From contig NZ_SDGV01000016.1 in NCBI RefSeq assembly GCF_004795745.1, positions 38,117-102,116 of the forward strand: a stretch of DNA of 64,000 bases. The letters are read 5' to 3'. Shown here piece by piece: positions 24,038 to 33,151 of the stretch. The position numbers were made by a program, and so were the translations under genes. Position 1 is the stretch's first letter. Each line of letters opens with the position of its first letter. The notes below the pieces were generated by a model that was not told where the DNA came from, searched no databases, and worked only from the letters and a program-made list of their open reading frames with translations. This DNA is from Vagococcus silagei. GTDB taxonomy: Bacteria; Bacillota; Bacilli; Lactobacillales; Vagococcaceae.

Positions 24038-24988
24038 CTATTTTCCCAATGATAAAACACGCTCGACAGAAGAAATAAAATCAACAATAAATTCATCTGT
24101 CGCAATATCAATTGCTATTTCACTTGATTTTTGCGTATGTTTTAATTTCGAAAGATCGGCTTCAGTTCGCCCATAAGCAAAATTTTCTTTTTCCACTGTT
24201 AAGTTTTGCATAATACTGTCTGTCAGCCATTCTGGATACAAAGCTAATGCGACAGCAAGCGGATCATGGAGTGCACCGCCAATTGCGGAGTCGCCGTATT
24301 CATTTGAATAATAATAATTAGAAAAATCGACAAAAACTTGGCTTGCACGATTATTATTAACTAGCCAATGATTGATTTCTTTACCTGTAATCATGGTCTT
24401 TAACGTCACGTCTAAGCCCACTAATAACATCTTTACATCATGTGTTAAACAATAATGAGCCGCAGGAACATCATTATAAATATTCGCTTCCGCATGTGGT
24501 GTTACATTGCCTGCTGTTGTAACCGCACCAGCCATTGAGACAATTTTCCCAATTTTTTTCATGCTATCCGGCGCTTTTTGAAGTGCCAAAGCTAAGTTTG
24601 TCATCGGTCCAGCTGTCACCAAAATCAATTCATTCTGGTACTTCTCAGCAGATTGGATGAGAAAATCAACCGCAGATTGTTGTTCTTTTTTACGTGTTGG
24701 TTCGCCTAATTCAACATTGCCTAGGCCATTTAAGCCGTGAATCAAATGAAGATGGTCAGACGTCTGATAGTCTTTTTCTTCTAATGGATGAGCTGCACCT
24801 TCAAAGACTGGTACTTCGTTGTGACCCAATAGATCCAAGATATTTAAACTATTTTTTACAGCCAAATCCACCGTTACATTACCAAATAAAGTTGTAATAC
24901 CGATTAATTCCGCTTTAGGTTGGGCTAATGTATAAGCAATGGCCAATGCATCATCAATCCCAGTATCCAAATCTAAAATTATTTTCAT
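24038..24988 (-). CDS. Inosine-uridine-preferring nucleoside hydrolase family enzyme
   Basis: Hydrolyses the N-glycosidic bond of ribonucleosides to free base and ribose. The calcium-binding signature LDLDTGIDDALA is at residues 5-16 (Asp8, Asp12, Asp13), TAGPMTNLALAL around residue 122 holds the conserved Asn, and the C-terminal GGALHDPLAVAL near residue 235 supplies the conserved His-Asp. The 316 residues are full length. It lies next to a GNAT gene and two cytosine-deaminase-like amidohydrolases on the same strand, which together look like base and nucleoside salvage. A second family member is at 61399. Confidence 0.92.
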   Translation of the reverse strand: MKIILDLDTGIDDALAIAYTLAQPKAELIGITTLFGNVTVDLAVKNSLNILDLLGHNEVPVFEGAAHPLEEKDYQTSDHLHLIHGLNGLGNVELGEPTRKKEQQSAVDFLIQSAEKYQNELILVTAGPMTNLALALQKAPDSMKKIGKIVSMAGAVTTAGNVTPHAEANIYNDVPAAHYCLTHDVKMLLVGLDVTLKTMITGKEINHWLVNNNRASQVFVDFSNYYYSNEYGDSAIGGALHDPLAVALALYPEWLTDSIMQNLTVEKENFAYGRTEADLSKLKHTQKSSEIAIDIATDEFIVDFISSVERVLSLGK

Positions 24989-25021
24989 GGCTAAACCCTA
25001 CTTTCTAAATATTAGTTTCCA

Positions 25022-25516
25022 TTACAGCTTGGTTAGATCTTTTTCGTAAATATAATCGTCCATGATATAGCCTTCGCCAATATCAACATAACGCTCACCG
25101 ACACGTTCAAAACCGCGATGCTCATACACACTAATCGCAAGTTTATTCCCTTGATTAACATTCAAATGTAATTTTTTCCCTTTGCCAATTTCTTCATACC
25201 AGTTAAAAACTTCACTAGAAAGGCCCTTCCCACGCGATTCACTACCTAAATATATTTTACTAATATAGACTTGTTCATCATTTATTTCATAAGCAGTATA
25301 GCCGATTGGCTTTCCATCAAGCGTCAATAAAAAATAATGGGCACCATCCTCAATTTCTTGCCTAATATTTTGCGGGGATTGATAATTTTCCATCATATAC
25401 TCGACTTGATTTGCTCCGATTATAGGCGTAAATACTTCACGCCAAATTCTTTCCAAAACAATAAAAAGCTCCTCGACTTCTGTTGCTGTTTTCACTTCTT
25501 GTTTTACTAACGTCAT
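25022..25516 (-). CDS. GNAT-family N-acetyltransferase
   Basis: A 164-residue acetyltransferase. The acetyl-CoA binding motif A is VYISKIYLGSESRGKGLSSE (the RGKG loop), followed by LHLNVNQGNKLAISVYEHRG and FERVGERYVDIGEGYIMDDY. The substrate class cannot be deduced; the 'NxxAIxxYExxGF' arrangement is shared with many amine and ribosomal-protein acetyltransferases. It has a clear GGAGG site and lies 33 bp before the nucleoside hydrolase. Confidence 0.88.
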   Translation of the reverse strand: MTLVKQEVKTATEVEELFIVLERIWREVFTPIIGANQVEYMMENYQSPQNIRQEIEDGAHYFLLTLDGKPIGYTAYEINDEQVYISKIYLGSESRGKGLSSEVFNWYEEIGKGKKLHLNVNQGNKLAISVYEHRGFERVGERYVDIGEGYIMDDYIYEKDLTKL

Positions 25517-25612
25517 CTCATACCTCCTAAAAATGGTCTCCCCTTCAGTTTAATATAAGTTTAGCTATTTACCTAGTAGGAGATATCTTTTTAAAATATT
25601 TATCCAAAAAAA

Positions 25613-25635
25613 GAGCAGACATCTCATGTCTGCTC
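25613..25635 (-). terminator. Terminator after the amidohydrolase genes
   Basis: GAGCAGACAT-CTC-ATGTCTGCTC is a perfect 10-bp stem with seven T following on the minus strand. It is 142 bp beyond the last amidohydrolase stop codon. Confidence 0.8.
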
Positions 25636-25675
25636 AAAAAAGGAGTTGTTTATTTACTTTGGAGGAGTAAATAAA

Positions 25676-25717
25676 ATGAAAAAGTTTGTTAGGGTTGTTT
25701 TGTTGGTATACATATAA
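25676..25717 (+). other. Possible 13-codon mini-gene with strong ribosome site
   Basis: MKKFVRVVLLVYI is preceded by GGAGGAG at ideal spacing. The ribosome site lies in the loop of a hairpin, TTATTTACT-TTGGAGG-AGTAAATAA (about 25649-25673). There is no downstream gene on this strand, so a leader function is unlikely; it may be a small membrane peptide, or chance on the opposite strand of a 3' region. Confidence 0.3.
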
Positions 25718-25777
25718 TATAAACGATAAATATGAATTTTTTGTGTTTGAAGTTCTCACTCTTTGTGAAAATTTTGA

Positions 25778-27004
25778 TTATCTTTCAAAATCGTCTTGAA
25801 CAAACTTCCCACGGGACAATAATAAACGCTTTTCTGGCACTCTGGCTACGACTTCGGCACTACAAGAAGCTGGTAGAAAGACACCACTTGCTTCCATGCC
25901 AACTTTTGGCCATTGGTACTCGCCAGTTTCAGTCAACGGCGTCACACCGTTTGTAATATGACCTAAGGCTAAACGCAATGATTTTTCGTCCGTTAAACTA
26001 CGATACTGACAATAATTGCGAACTTTCTCTAAGACATCTCCTAAAACATATGGGCTCCATGAATCAAAGTAACCGTCACATCCAAATGAAACTTGAACGC
26101 CATTCTCTTCCAAAATTTCAATTGGAATGAGCTTGTTTCCAACATCAATTGGAATAGTAGACATCACACTCACATCACGTGAGGCCATTTTCTTAGCAAA
26201 AGTTTTTTGAACGTGTGGTGTTAAATGACTCAATCCAAACGCATGGCTGAATGCCGTGCGACCTTGATATTCTTCCTCATCAATCAATTCTAACCAACGT
26301 GACATTGTATAATAACCCAAATCACCCCGATCATGAAGATGTAAATCAACATCCACACTATGCTCTTTCGCAAGTGCCATTGTTAACCGCAATGACTCTT
26401 CAATATGTCCGTCGATGCCACCTGGGTCTAATGCACCAAGATGTGTTGCTCCTGAATTTAACGCTTCTTTTAATAAGGTTGGCATATCTTCATGTTCTAA
26501 TAATCCATGTTGAGGGAAAGCAACAATTTCTGAGGTCAATTGCCCTTCAAATTTAGCCAGTGCTTTTTTTACGCCCTCTAAATTTTTCAAACCAATGAAA
26601 GGATCAATATTAACATGGGTCCGAATATGGTTCACACCATAGCTTAGATGTCTCTCAATCATTGCTGTAGCGCGTTGTTCCGCAGTTTCAGCAAGCTCTA
26701 CTAATTCTTCTGCCTCAAAATCGAGACGCTCTCTTAAATTCTTAACTGGACGACAAGCTTTCCATCCTACAGATAAATATGTTTTATCCAAGTGATTATG
26801 CATTTCTTTAAAAGCCGGTAACATTAACCAACCTTCCATATCTTGACCCGAAACAGATCGTGCACGTTCGGCAGCAGGTATAATTGTTTTAATCTGTTCG
26901 TTCTCATCAATCTCCATATCAAATAAATCCGTCTGTGTTGTGACATGCCCTTCTGGATGACGTTCTTCTCTCATTTCTAAACGCACATTTAGTAACCAGC
27001 TCAT
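25778..27004 (-). CDS. Amidohydrolase, cytosine-deaminase-like
   Basis: A TIM-barrel metal hydrolase. The metal ligands are visible as MHNHLDKTYL (HxH after strand one), VDLHLHDRGDLG (His), AFSHAFGLS (His) and FGCDGYFDSWSP (Asp). The combination with HIRTHVNIDP is typical of cytosine deaminase and its relatives acting on purine or triazine rings. The 408 residues are full length. It shares one base with the preceding paralogue (stop and start overlap), so both are co-translated. The true substrate is unknown. Confidence 0.82.
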   Translation of the reverse strand: MSWLLNVRLEMREERHPEGHVTTQTDLFDMEIDENEQIKTIIPAAERARSVSGQDMEGWLMLPAFKEMHNHLDKTYLSVGWKACRPVKNLRERLDFEAEELVELAETAEQRATAMIERHLSYGVNHIRTHVNIDPFIGLKNLEGVKKALAKFEGQLTSEIVAFPQHGLLEHEDMPTLLKEALNSGATHLGALDPGGIDGHIEESLRLTMALAKEHSVDVDLHLHDRGDLGYYTMSRWLELIDEEEYQGRTAFSHAFGLSHLTPHVQKTFAKKMASRDVSVMSTIPIDVGNKLIPIEILEENGVQVSFGCDGYFDSWSPYVLGDVLEKVRNYCQYRSLTDEKSLRLALGHITNGVTPLTETGEYQWPKVGMEASGVFLPASCSAEVVARVPEKRLLLSRGKFVQDDFER

Positions 27005-28254
27005 TAACGATACACTCCTTTCAAGTCAATTTCTTTTTCAACCAATATCGTACCACGTGAAATAACAGTGGAAATTGGGCCACGTCTCGCAATCAAATGA
27101 GCTGAACTCACTGCATCGACTAATAAAGCATTCGCCGGTTGGCCAACTTTTGGCCATTTTTGTTCACCCGTTTCATTCAAGGGTGTGATACCACGTGTTG
27201 CATATTTCAAGGCTTGACCTAAACTCATTTCATCAATAAAACCAAACCGTTCTGTCAATTGATTTAATTTTTGAATAGTATCACCAGTGCCGAATGGATC
27301 CCAGTGATCTGTAAGACTATCATGCACACAAGATACCTTAACGCCTAGTTCTGATAAGCGCTTCACAGGAATTGTAATCGGTCCATCCCCAATCGGAATT
27401 GTGGAACAAATTAACACGCGATTTTTTACAAAACGTTCTGCAATTTTTTCAAGTTCGATTTCCTTGATATCAGCTAATGCAAAAGCATGACTAAAAGTGA
27501 TCGGCATTTTAAACTCACGTTCTTCCACGATATCTAATAATCGGTTCATTTCAAATAAGCCTAATGAATTGCGATCATGTAAATGAATATCAATACCTAA
27601 ACGATATTTTTCAGCTAAATCAAAGAGAACTTGATAATACCCATCCACATCACGATCAACCATCGCTGGATCAACACCACCAATATGTGTCGCACCTAAT
27701 TCAATCGCTTTTTCTAAAACATGAATAAATTCAGGTCCATTTCGTAAAATGCCATGTTGCGGAAAAGCCACAATCTCATAGGTAATTTGATCCTCATAGC
27801 CTTTTAAAAGTGGCACAATTTTTTCCATATGCTTTTCTTTCATCACAGGATCAACATTCACATGTGTGCGAATATGCGTGTGTCCTTCTTCAATATAGTG
27901 ACGAATTAACTGATGAGCACGTTCTTCCAGCGTTGCGTATTGCTCGGGTAAAAGTGAGGCTTCTTCTTCCATTCGTGAAAAAATTCCGTTTGGCGTCGCT
28001 TTGACCGCTCGCCAATCACCACCAAAATATGTTTTATCCAGATGTGTATGCATCTCTTTAAACGCAGGCAATAGCAGTTGACCACGAGCATCAATCACTG
28101 TCATTTCAGGCTCAATTTCGATTTCCGCTTCAATTTTTGTAAAAAAACCTTCTTCAATTAAAATATCTTTTGTTTCTGTCATCGTTGCGATAACCGTTTC
28201 ACGATCATATTTATAACCAGTTTCTAGTAATACATCTTTTATTAAAAGACTCAT
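27004..28254 (-). CDS. Amidohydrolase, cytosine-deaminase-like
   Basis: Paralogue of the next gene, 416 residues. Ligands: MHTHLDKTYFGG, HIRTHVNVDP, GIDIHLHDRNSLGL, TFSHAFALADI and VHDSLTDHWDPFG. The residues at the last metal site differ from its neighbour (VHDSL versus GCDGY), hinting at a different substrate or a heteromeric enzyme. It is the first gene of the pair, with GAGGAGG well upstream. Such paired deaminases appear in nucleobase or modified-base salvage. Confidence 0.82.
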   Translation of the reverse strand: MSLLIKDVLLETGYKYDRETVIATMTETKDILIEEGFFTKIEAEIEIEPEMTVIDARGQLLLPAFKEMHTHLDKTYFGGDWRAVKATPNGIFSRMEEEASLLPEQYATLEERAHQLIRHYIEEGHTHIRTHVNVDPVMKEKHMEKIVPLLKGYEDQITYEIVAFPQHGILRNGPEFIHVLEKAIELGATHIGGVDPAMVDRDVDGYYQVLFDLAEKYRLGIDIHLHDRNSLGLFEMNRLLDIVEEREFKMPITFSHAFALADIKEIELEKIAERFVKNRVLICSTIPIGDGPITIPVKRLSELGVKVSCVHDSLTDHWDPFGTGDTIQKLNQLTERFGFIDEMSLGQALKYATRGITPLNETGEQKWPKVGQPANALLVDAVSSAHLIARRGPISTVISRGTILVEKEIDLKGVYR

Positions 28255-28334
28255 TAATTAACACGCCTCCTCAGGTTATTTTCATCATTTTTAACCTTGT
28301 TTACTTACTTATTTTTAGTTTATCGTAAAAAAAG

Positions 28335-28372
28335 CAGAGTAGCAATCTAGCCAAACTAGATCACCTACTCTG
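28335..28372 (-). terminator. Terminator of the helD gene
   Basis: CAGAGTAG ... CTACTCTG stem with an internal CTAGTTTGGCTAG extension, then GCTTTTTTTACG on the minus strand, ten bases after the stop codon. Confidence 0.75.
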
Positions 28373-28381
28373 TTCATTCAA

Positions 28382-30544
28382 TTATTTAATATATTGACTA
28401 GGTGCTTCTTGATAAGTCACCAATAATGTTCTCATTGCTCTTGACGCCATCGTATAAAGAATACGACGATCACGTTCAGAAACATAATTTAATTTCGATG
28501 CGTTATAAATCACAACATGATCAAACTCTAAACCTTTAGCTAAAGTAATCGGTAAAATCTTAATTTTTTTCATATCCACCGTTAGCTTGGATAATTGTTG
28601 TCTGATTGTCTCAGCCTCAAGAGACGTTTTCGTTAACACGACTAATGGACCTGATTCTAAATTCATTGCTTCTTCAATCATTCTCTCAAGCCACTCTTGC
28701 TCAGATTGATACTGCCACTCAATTGGTTTCGCACCTTCTTCACGAATTGGAACAATTGCCATTTCTTGCTCGGCCGCTGTTAATTCACCAAAATAGGTTG
28801 TGATTGAGCCTGTCGAACGATAACTACTACGTAAATCGTAACGATATGAAGGCAAGTCAAAAGCGCTAAATAGCGCAACAATTTGTTCAAAGGCTGATGT
28901 TGAATTAAAAATTGCCTGGTTCTCATCACCAACCATTGTATATCGTGCTTTAGGGAAAAGCGTTAATATTAAGTTTAATTGTGCTGGCGTATAGTCCTGC
29001 ACTTCATCAACAAATAAAAATTTAAGCTTTGGTAAGTCTAATCGTTCCACTAATTCTTGATAAATTAACAAGAACACAACCCCTTCATCCAATGATAAAG
29101 GTTGATTCACGTTAAATGCGTACGCTTCACCTGTATATGTCTTAAAAATTGTCTTAAAGAGATAAGAAGTATCTAGCCAACGTAAATCTTCAATATCCTC
29201 AGTCACTTGACGATATTTTTGATCCAATACTTTTTTTGCATAATGCGGTAGATTTTTTTCGGCATTCTCACCTAATATTTTCCCAAAATATTTACGTTGC
29301 ATATCTTCCGACATTGACAACATTTGATCCTGCATTTTAGGTTTCCGTGATTGCTTCTTCAAACGACGTTGCCATTCATCACGAATCATTATTTTTGTAC
29401 CTTGTATACGGTCCATTAAACGCGCATCATGCGGTGTTGCATCAAAAAAAACACAGATTTTCGTTTTTGAAATCACGACTTTACCTTGATGCATTAATGG
29501 TTGGACAAATGCTGACGCATCTTTAAATAGATAGTCAGCTGTCTTCACCGTCTCTAAAAATTCGTGTGAGCGAATTATTTCTGTTTGTTGCACAACTTGT
29601 TTTGAACTAATCCGATTAAAGTAAGTTGCTTCATCTTCTAAAATAAACGGTAAATGATGATCGATAAATTGTAAAATCGTCACATTCATTGGGTTCATTT
29701 CCCCAAGTGAAGGTAAGACATCTGAAATATAATCAACAAACTGACGGTTTGGTGATAAAATCATGACATTATCCGTTGTTATCTGTTCACGATATTGGAA
29801 TAAAAGGTATGCAATACGTTGCATAATCGTCGAAGTTTTACCGCTTCCGGCCACTCCATTAACTAACAAATTACGATGGGTTACATCGCGAATAATCACA
29901 TTTTGTTCTTTCTGAATAGTTGAGGTAATATCTTGCATTTGACGTGTGGCATCACTACCTAGCACTTGTAACAAAACATCATCTTGAATCGAAATTGAGG
30001 TATCAAAATAATTTAATAATTGTTGACCTTCAACAATCAATTGACGACGTTGTTTTAACTCAACTGGAATTGTTTGACGATTCACCACATACGATGATTT
30101 ACCCATCTCATTGTTATAAAAAAGCTCAGCAATCGGTGAACGCCAATCATAAATCAAATATTCACCTAAATCATTCGCGAAGCCATTTACACCAATATAA
30201 AACGATTCTTGTGGTTCTTCTTCTAAAAAATCAACTGTAATCTTGCCAAAGTAAGGAACAACTAATAAGCGATCAACTTTTTGAAGAAATTGTTCGGCAG
30301 AACGTAATTTAATATTGAGTTGATCAATTTCACGATTTTTCATCTCTAAAGCAGCATATGTATCCAAATTATCTGAAATATTTGAGAAATTCAAACGGAC
30401 ATCACCTAACATTTGTTGGACATCACTTAAACCATTTTCTCTGGCGTGTGCTAAGAGTGCTTCTAATTGAATCTTTCTTTCCTGCAATTGATCATACACA
30501 TTCATTAAGTAATCTTGTTCTAACTGTCGTTCTTCTTTTATCAC
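28382..30544 (-). CDS. helD: RNA polymerase-recycling helicase HelD
   Basis: A UvrD-like ATPase of about 720 residues that pries stalled RNA polymerase off DNA. The N-terminal coiled arm is in residues 1-90; Walker A is VNGVAGSGKTSTIMQRIAYL near residue 230; Walker B is FLFVDEVQDYTPAQL near residue 505; the last motif is ITLAKGLEFDHVV. Length is about that of the Bacillus protein (774). The probable start is the GTG at 30544: GGAGG directly abuts the in-frame ATG at 30550, too close to serve it. It is a single-gene unit. Confidence 0.88.
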   Translation of the reverse strand: MIKEERQLEQDYLMNVYDQLQERKIQLEALLAHARENGLSDVQQMLGDVRLNFSNISDNLDTYAALEMKNREIDQLNIKLRSAEQFLQKVDRLLVVPYFGKITVDFLEEEPQESFYIGVNGFANDLGEYLIYDWRSPIAELFYNNEMGKSSYVVNRQTIPVELKQRRQLIVEGQQLLNYFDTSISIQDDVLLQVLGSDATRQMQDITSTIQKEQNVIIRDVTHRNLLVNGVAGSGKTSTIMQRIAYLLFQYREQITTDNVMILSPNRQFVDYISDVLPSLGEMNPMNVTILQFIDHHLPFILEDEATYFNRISSKQVVQQTEIIRSHEFLETVKTADYLFKDASAFVQPLMHQGKVVISKTKICVFFDATPHDARLMDRIQGTKIMIRDEWQRRLKKQSRKPKMQDQMLSMSEDMQRKYFGKILGENAEKNLPHYAKKVLDQKYRQVTEDIEDLRWLDTSYLFKTIFKTYTGEAYAFNVNQPLSLDEGVVFLLIYQELVERLDLPKLKFLFVDEVQDYTPAQLNLILTLFPKARYTMVGDENQAIFNSTSAFEQIVALFSAFDLPSYRYDLRSSYRSTGSITTYFGELTAAEQEMAIVPIREEGAKPIEWQYQSEQEWLERMIEEAMNLESGPLVVLTKTSLEAETIRQQLSKLTVDMKKIKILPITLAKGLEFDHVVIYNASKLNYVSERDRRILYTMASRAMRTLLVTYQEAPSQYIK

Positions 30545-30620
30545 AAGCATCCTCCTTATTCATCACATGGACAAGATAGCATACCACTTTTTAGCAACAA
30601 TCGTCAATCAATTTTTATCA

Positions 30621-31013
30621 TTAATCAATGACAAAATCATCAGATCCCGTTGAAACAATTCGTGTCCCAAACGGCATTAAAGCAAGACTTGCTAATTTAA
30701 ATGATTGCATACCAAACGGTATACCAATAATCGTAATACAAAGTAATACACCACTAAGTAAATGTCCTAGCGCTAGCGGAAAACCACTCACAATAATCCA
30801 AATTATATTCAACAGACATGATCCACCACCACCCTCGTGAATCACTTTCTTGCCAAACGGCCATAAGCAAAGCTCTGCAAATTTAAAACATTGCAAACCT
30901 ACTGGAATCCCGATAATTGTAATACACCATAAAATACCGGCTAAAAACCAGCTAATTGCACCTACCAATCCACCAAAAATTAACCATAATATATTACCTA
31001 ATAAGTTCATCAT
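30621..31013 (-). CDS. YccF-domain membrane protein
   Basis: A 130-residue protein made of two similar halves, each with a LCITIIGIPxGxQxFKxA motif (near residues 30-47 and 92-108), the YccF signature. Four hydrophobic segments are predicted by eye. Function of the family is unknown. It follows the MutS-like gene with 15 bp between them and probably shares its transcript. Confidence 0.88.
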   Translation of the reverse strand: MMNLLGNILWLIFGGLVGAISWFLAGILWCITIIGIPVGLQCFKFAELCLWPFGKKVIHEGGGGSCLLNIIWIIVSGFPLALGHLLSGVLLCITIIGIPFGMQSFKLASLALMPFGTRIVSTGSDDFVID

Positions 31014-31028
31014 TTTTCCTCCATATAT

Positions 31029-32702
31029 TTATTCTTCATTTGGTAAAACACGCCATGTATGTTGTGCTTCAAAATAAGCTAATTCATTTTCTGCACTAGC
31101 AACTAAATCACTTGGAAAGTCTAAATGTCTAAGTAACTTTAAAGCATTTCGTTTCGTATTAATCCCATGTTTTAATTCATAATCAAAATAAAAACCTTGC
31201 GCTTCATCGACTTCCTCTGAAAAATAAATATTTTCACAAGTCTCACCCAGAATTGTTGCAAGTTCAATATCATGTGTTGCAATAAAACAAAGGCAATGTT
31301 GCTTACTTAACCACTGAATCATACTTGAGGACGCTGAAATACGTTCAATCGTATTTGTACCACGTAATATCTCATCAATAAAACAATACGTAAACGCTTG
31401 TTCTTTTGATTCAGTTAAGAGTCGTTTCAATGATTTGATTTCTACCATGAAATAGCTATCACCATCATCAAGGTTGTCGACAATTCCCATCGAGGTCACC
31501 ACCCGGCCAGGTTTCATTTCTAGGCTGTCTGCAAGTGCCATATGAAGTGTTTGCGCTAAGATGCAGTTAATCGCAACCGACTTAATATATGTTGATTTTC
31601 CAGAAGCGTTGGATCCGGTAATCAAAATCGGTTTCGCCGCAAATACTGGATTACCTACAGGATTTTCAATTAAAGGGTGATCGACACCTTCACCTTTTAA
31701 AATTTCAGTTGCAACAAATTGTGGTGCACACCATTTTATCGCCTGATTTTCACGATAATTTAATACTGAAATCGCTGCTTCAATTTCGCCAAGCGTTTGC
31801 CAAGTCAACCAAAGTTTCTGTTGCTGTTTTTGCAATAATCCAATCACAACTTTAAATGAAACAAATGGGAGTAAAAAGATTGAGATAAACATTTCAAGTA
31901 TCATTTCAGCCTCGCTACCATTTTTCGTTCTGAAGAAAACACCCCATTTCAACACTTTCTGTAAGTCGGTCATTGCTGTTTTCAGTTTGTTTTGATCTGG
32001 TATATCATAAGTTGTCAGTTTTTTTGCTAGAGATAAAGCCCTAATAAGGTAACTCATACTTGTCAGCTCTACCTCTAATTTCGCCTTATAAACAAGATAT
32101 AGAATCGTATTCAGCATCATACTACCTATCAACAGACCAATTCCCAATTCTTTCGCAAAAAAGATTAGCACTAATGATGCAACTGGTAATAGTCCTAAAA
32201 AAGTAAAATCAAATTTTTCAGTTAATGATTTTGTCTTTTCAGGTTCAAAGTATAAGTACGAGTGATTGGTATTTATTTTCCCTAAAGAAGCAAAATGATA
32301 TTGGACTTGCTCTCTAACAACTGGATTCTTTTCAAAATACGCAACCCTTGCCTCAAGTTGTTCAAAATCTGTTTCTTTCACTTTCAACGTTCGTAATTGA
32401 TAATATAAAAATTCTTCTCCAACCGTTGAGTAGGTATGGTTTATTTTTTGAAAAACTTTGAATAAATCTAAATCTTCCCAAGTTCTACGGTCAATATTAG
32501 TTGGCGCCTTTGTAAAAGCACCTATTTTCATGCTCGCCTTCATTAAACCATTCTCATTTTTTTGATTATTTACAACTGATACCTCTTGCCATTCTCTCTT
32601 AATTTTAAGTAGTAACCGTCGCTTATTTCTTTTCTCTAATATTAAAAATATCAGTACCGTTAACGCAACAAACAATAACAATAAATAATAGTATTTAGCC
32701 AT
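31029..32702 (-). CDS. Membrane-anchored MutS-family ATPase
   Basis: A MutS-type ATPase of 557 residues without the mismatch-recognition domain. Residues 3-22 form a transmembrane helix, two more lie near 170-205, and the ATPase domain is C-terminal: Walker A ITGSNASGKSTYIKSVAIN near residue 365, then FIDEILRGTNTIERISAS (Walker B) and the conserved FIATHDIELA. Proteins of this shape occur in many Firmicutes and Bacteroidetes and are not known to repair mismatches. The start is the ATG at 32702, seven bases after AGAGG; the frame's earlier TTG is less likely. Confidence 0.82.
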   Translation of the reverse strand: MAKYYYLLLLFVALTVLIFLILEKRNKRRLLLKIKREWQEVSVVNNQKNENGLMKASMKIGAFTKAPTNIDRRTWEDLDLFKVFQKINHTYSTVGEEFLYYQLRTLKVKETDFEQLEARVAYFEKNPVVREQVQYHFASLGKINTNHSYLYFEPEKTKSLTEKFDFTFLGLLPVASLVLIFFAKELGIGLLIGSMMLNTILYLVYKAKLEVELTSMSYLIRALSLAKKLTTYDIPDQNKLKTAMTDLQKVLKWGVFFRTKNGSEAEMILEMFISIFLLPFVSFKVVIGLLQKQQQKLWLTWQTLGEIEAAISVLNYRENQAIKWCAPQFVATEILKGEGVDHPLIENPVGNPVFAAKPILITGSNASGKSTYIKSVAINCILAQTLHMALADSLEMKPGRVVTSMGIVDNLDDGDSYFMVEIKSLKRLLTESKEQAFTYCFIDEILRGTNTIERISASSSMIQWLSKQHCLCFIATHDIELATILGETCENIYFSEEVDEAQGFYFDYELKHGINTKRNALKLLRHLDFPSDLVASAENELAYFEAQHTWRVLPNEE

Positions 32703-33151
32703 TCTCAACACCTCTTTTTTAGTATCCCACTATTTTTAATCAAAAACAATGCGTCCTAAGGTCTATTTTGTTCTCGAAGGTTAAGGATTAGTGAAAAAAA
32801 CCGATAAGAAATAAGAACGTGATTTTTTTAACTAATTAATCGTTAACTAATCGTTCTTAATAAACGACTTAGGTAAAGTTAAAACTCATCTGAACTGATT
32901 TTATCAGCTCTTGTACGATCTCTAGCTATCACTGATAACTTATTTTCTAGCTAATAAGTTTTACCCTCAAACGTACAGAATTTTAACTTTACTTTATTTC
33001 GTTTATTTTTTTTACGATAAAAAAACAAATTTTGCCTTTTTTTGTTGATTATTATGTCATAACATCATAGTATATCAGTAGGAATCATTTTAAAATACAA
33101 AAATGTTTATCAGATTAAACATTATAAAAACAACAGAACAGGTGGTTATCC
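32703..33151. other. Divergent intergenic region
   Basis: About 450 bp, AT-rich, between divergent genes. It should contain both promoters. An inverted pair, TAAAGTTAAAACT near 32873 and TTTTAACTTTA near 32985, flanks the middle part. No small gene with a convincing ribosome site is visible. Confidence 0.4.

Noticed and set aside
25732..25956. Plus-strand open frame opposite the amidohydrolase gene
   Set aside because: It lies within the antisense strand of a clearly conserved gene, has no ribosome site, and its sequence has no protein-like motif.
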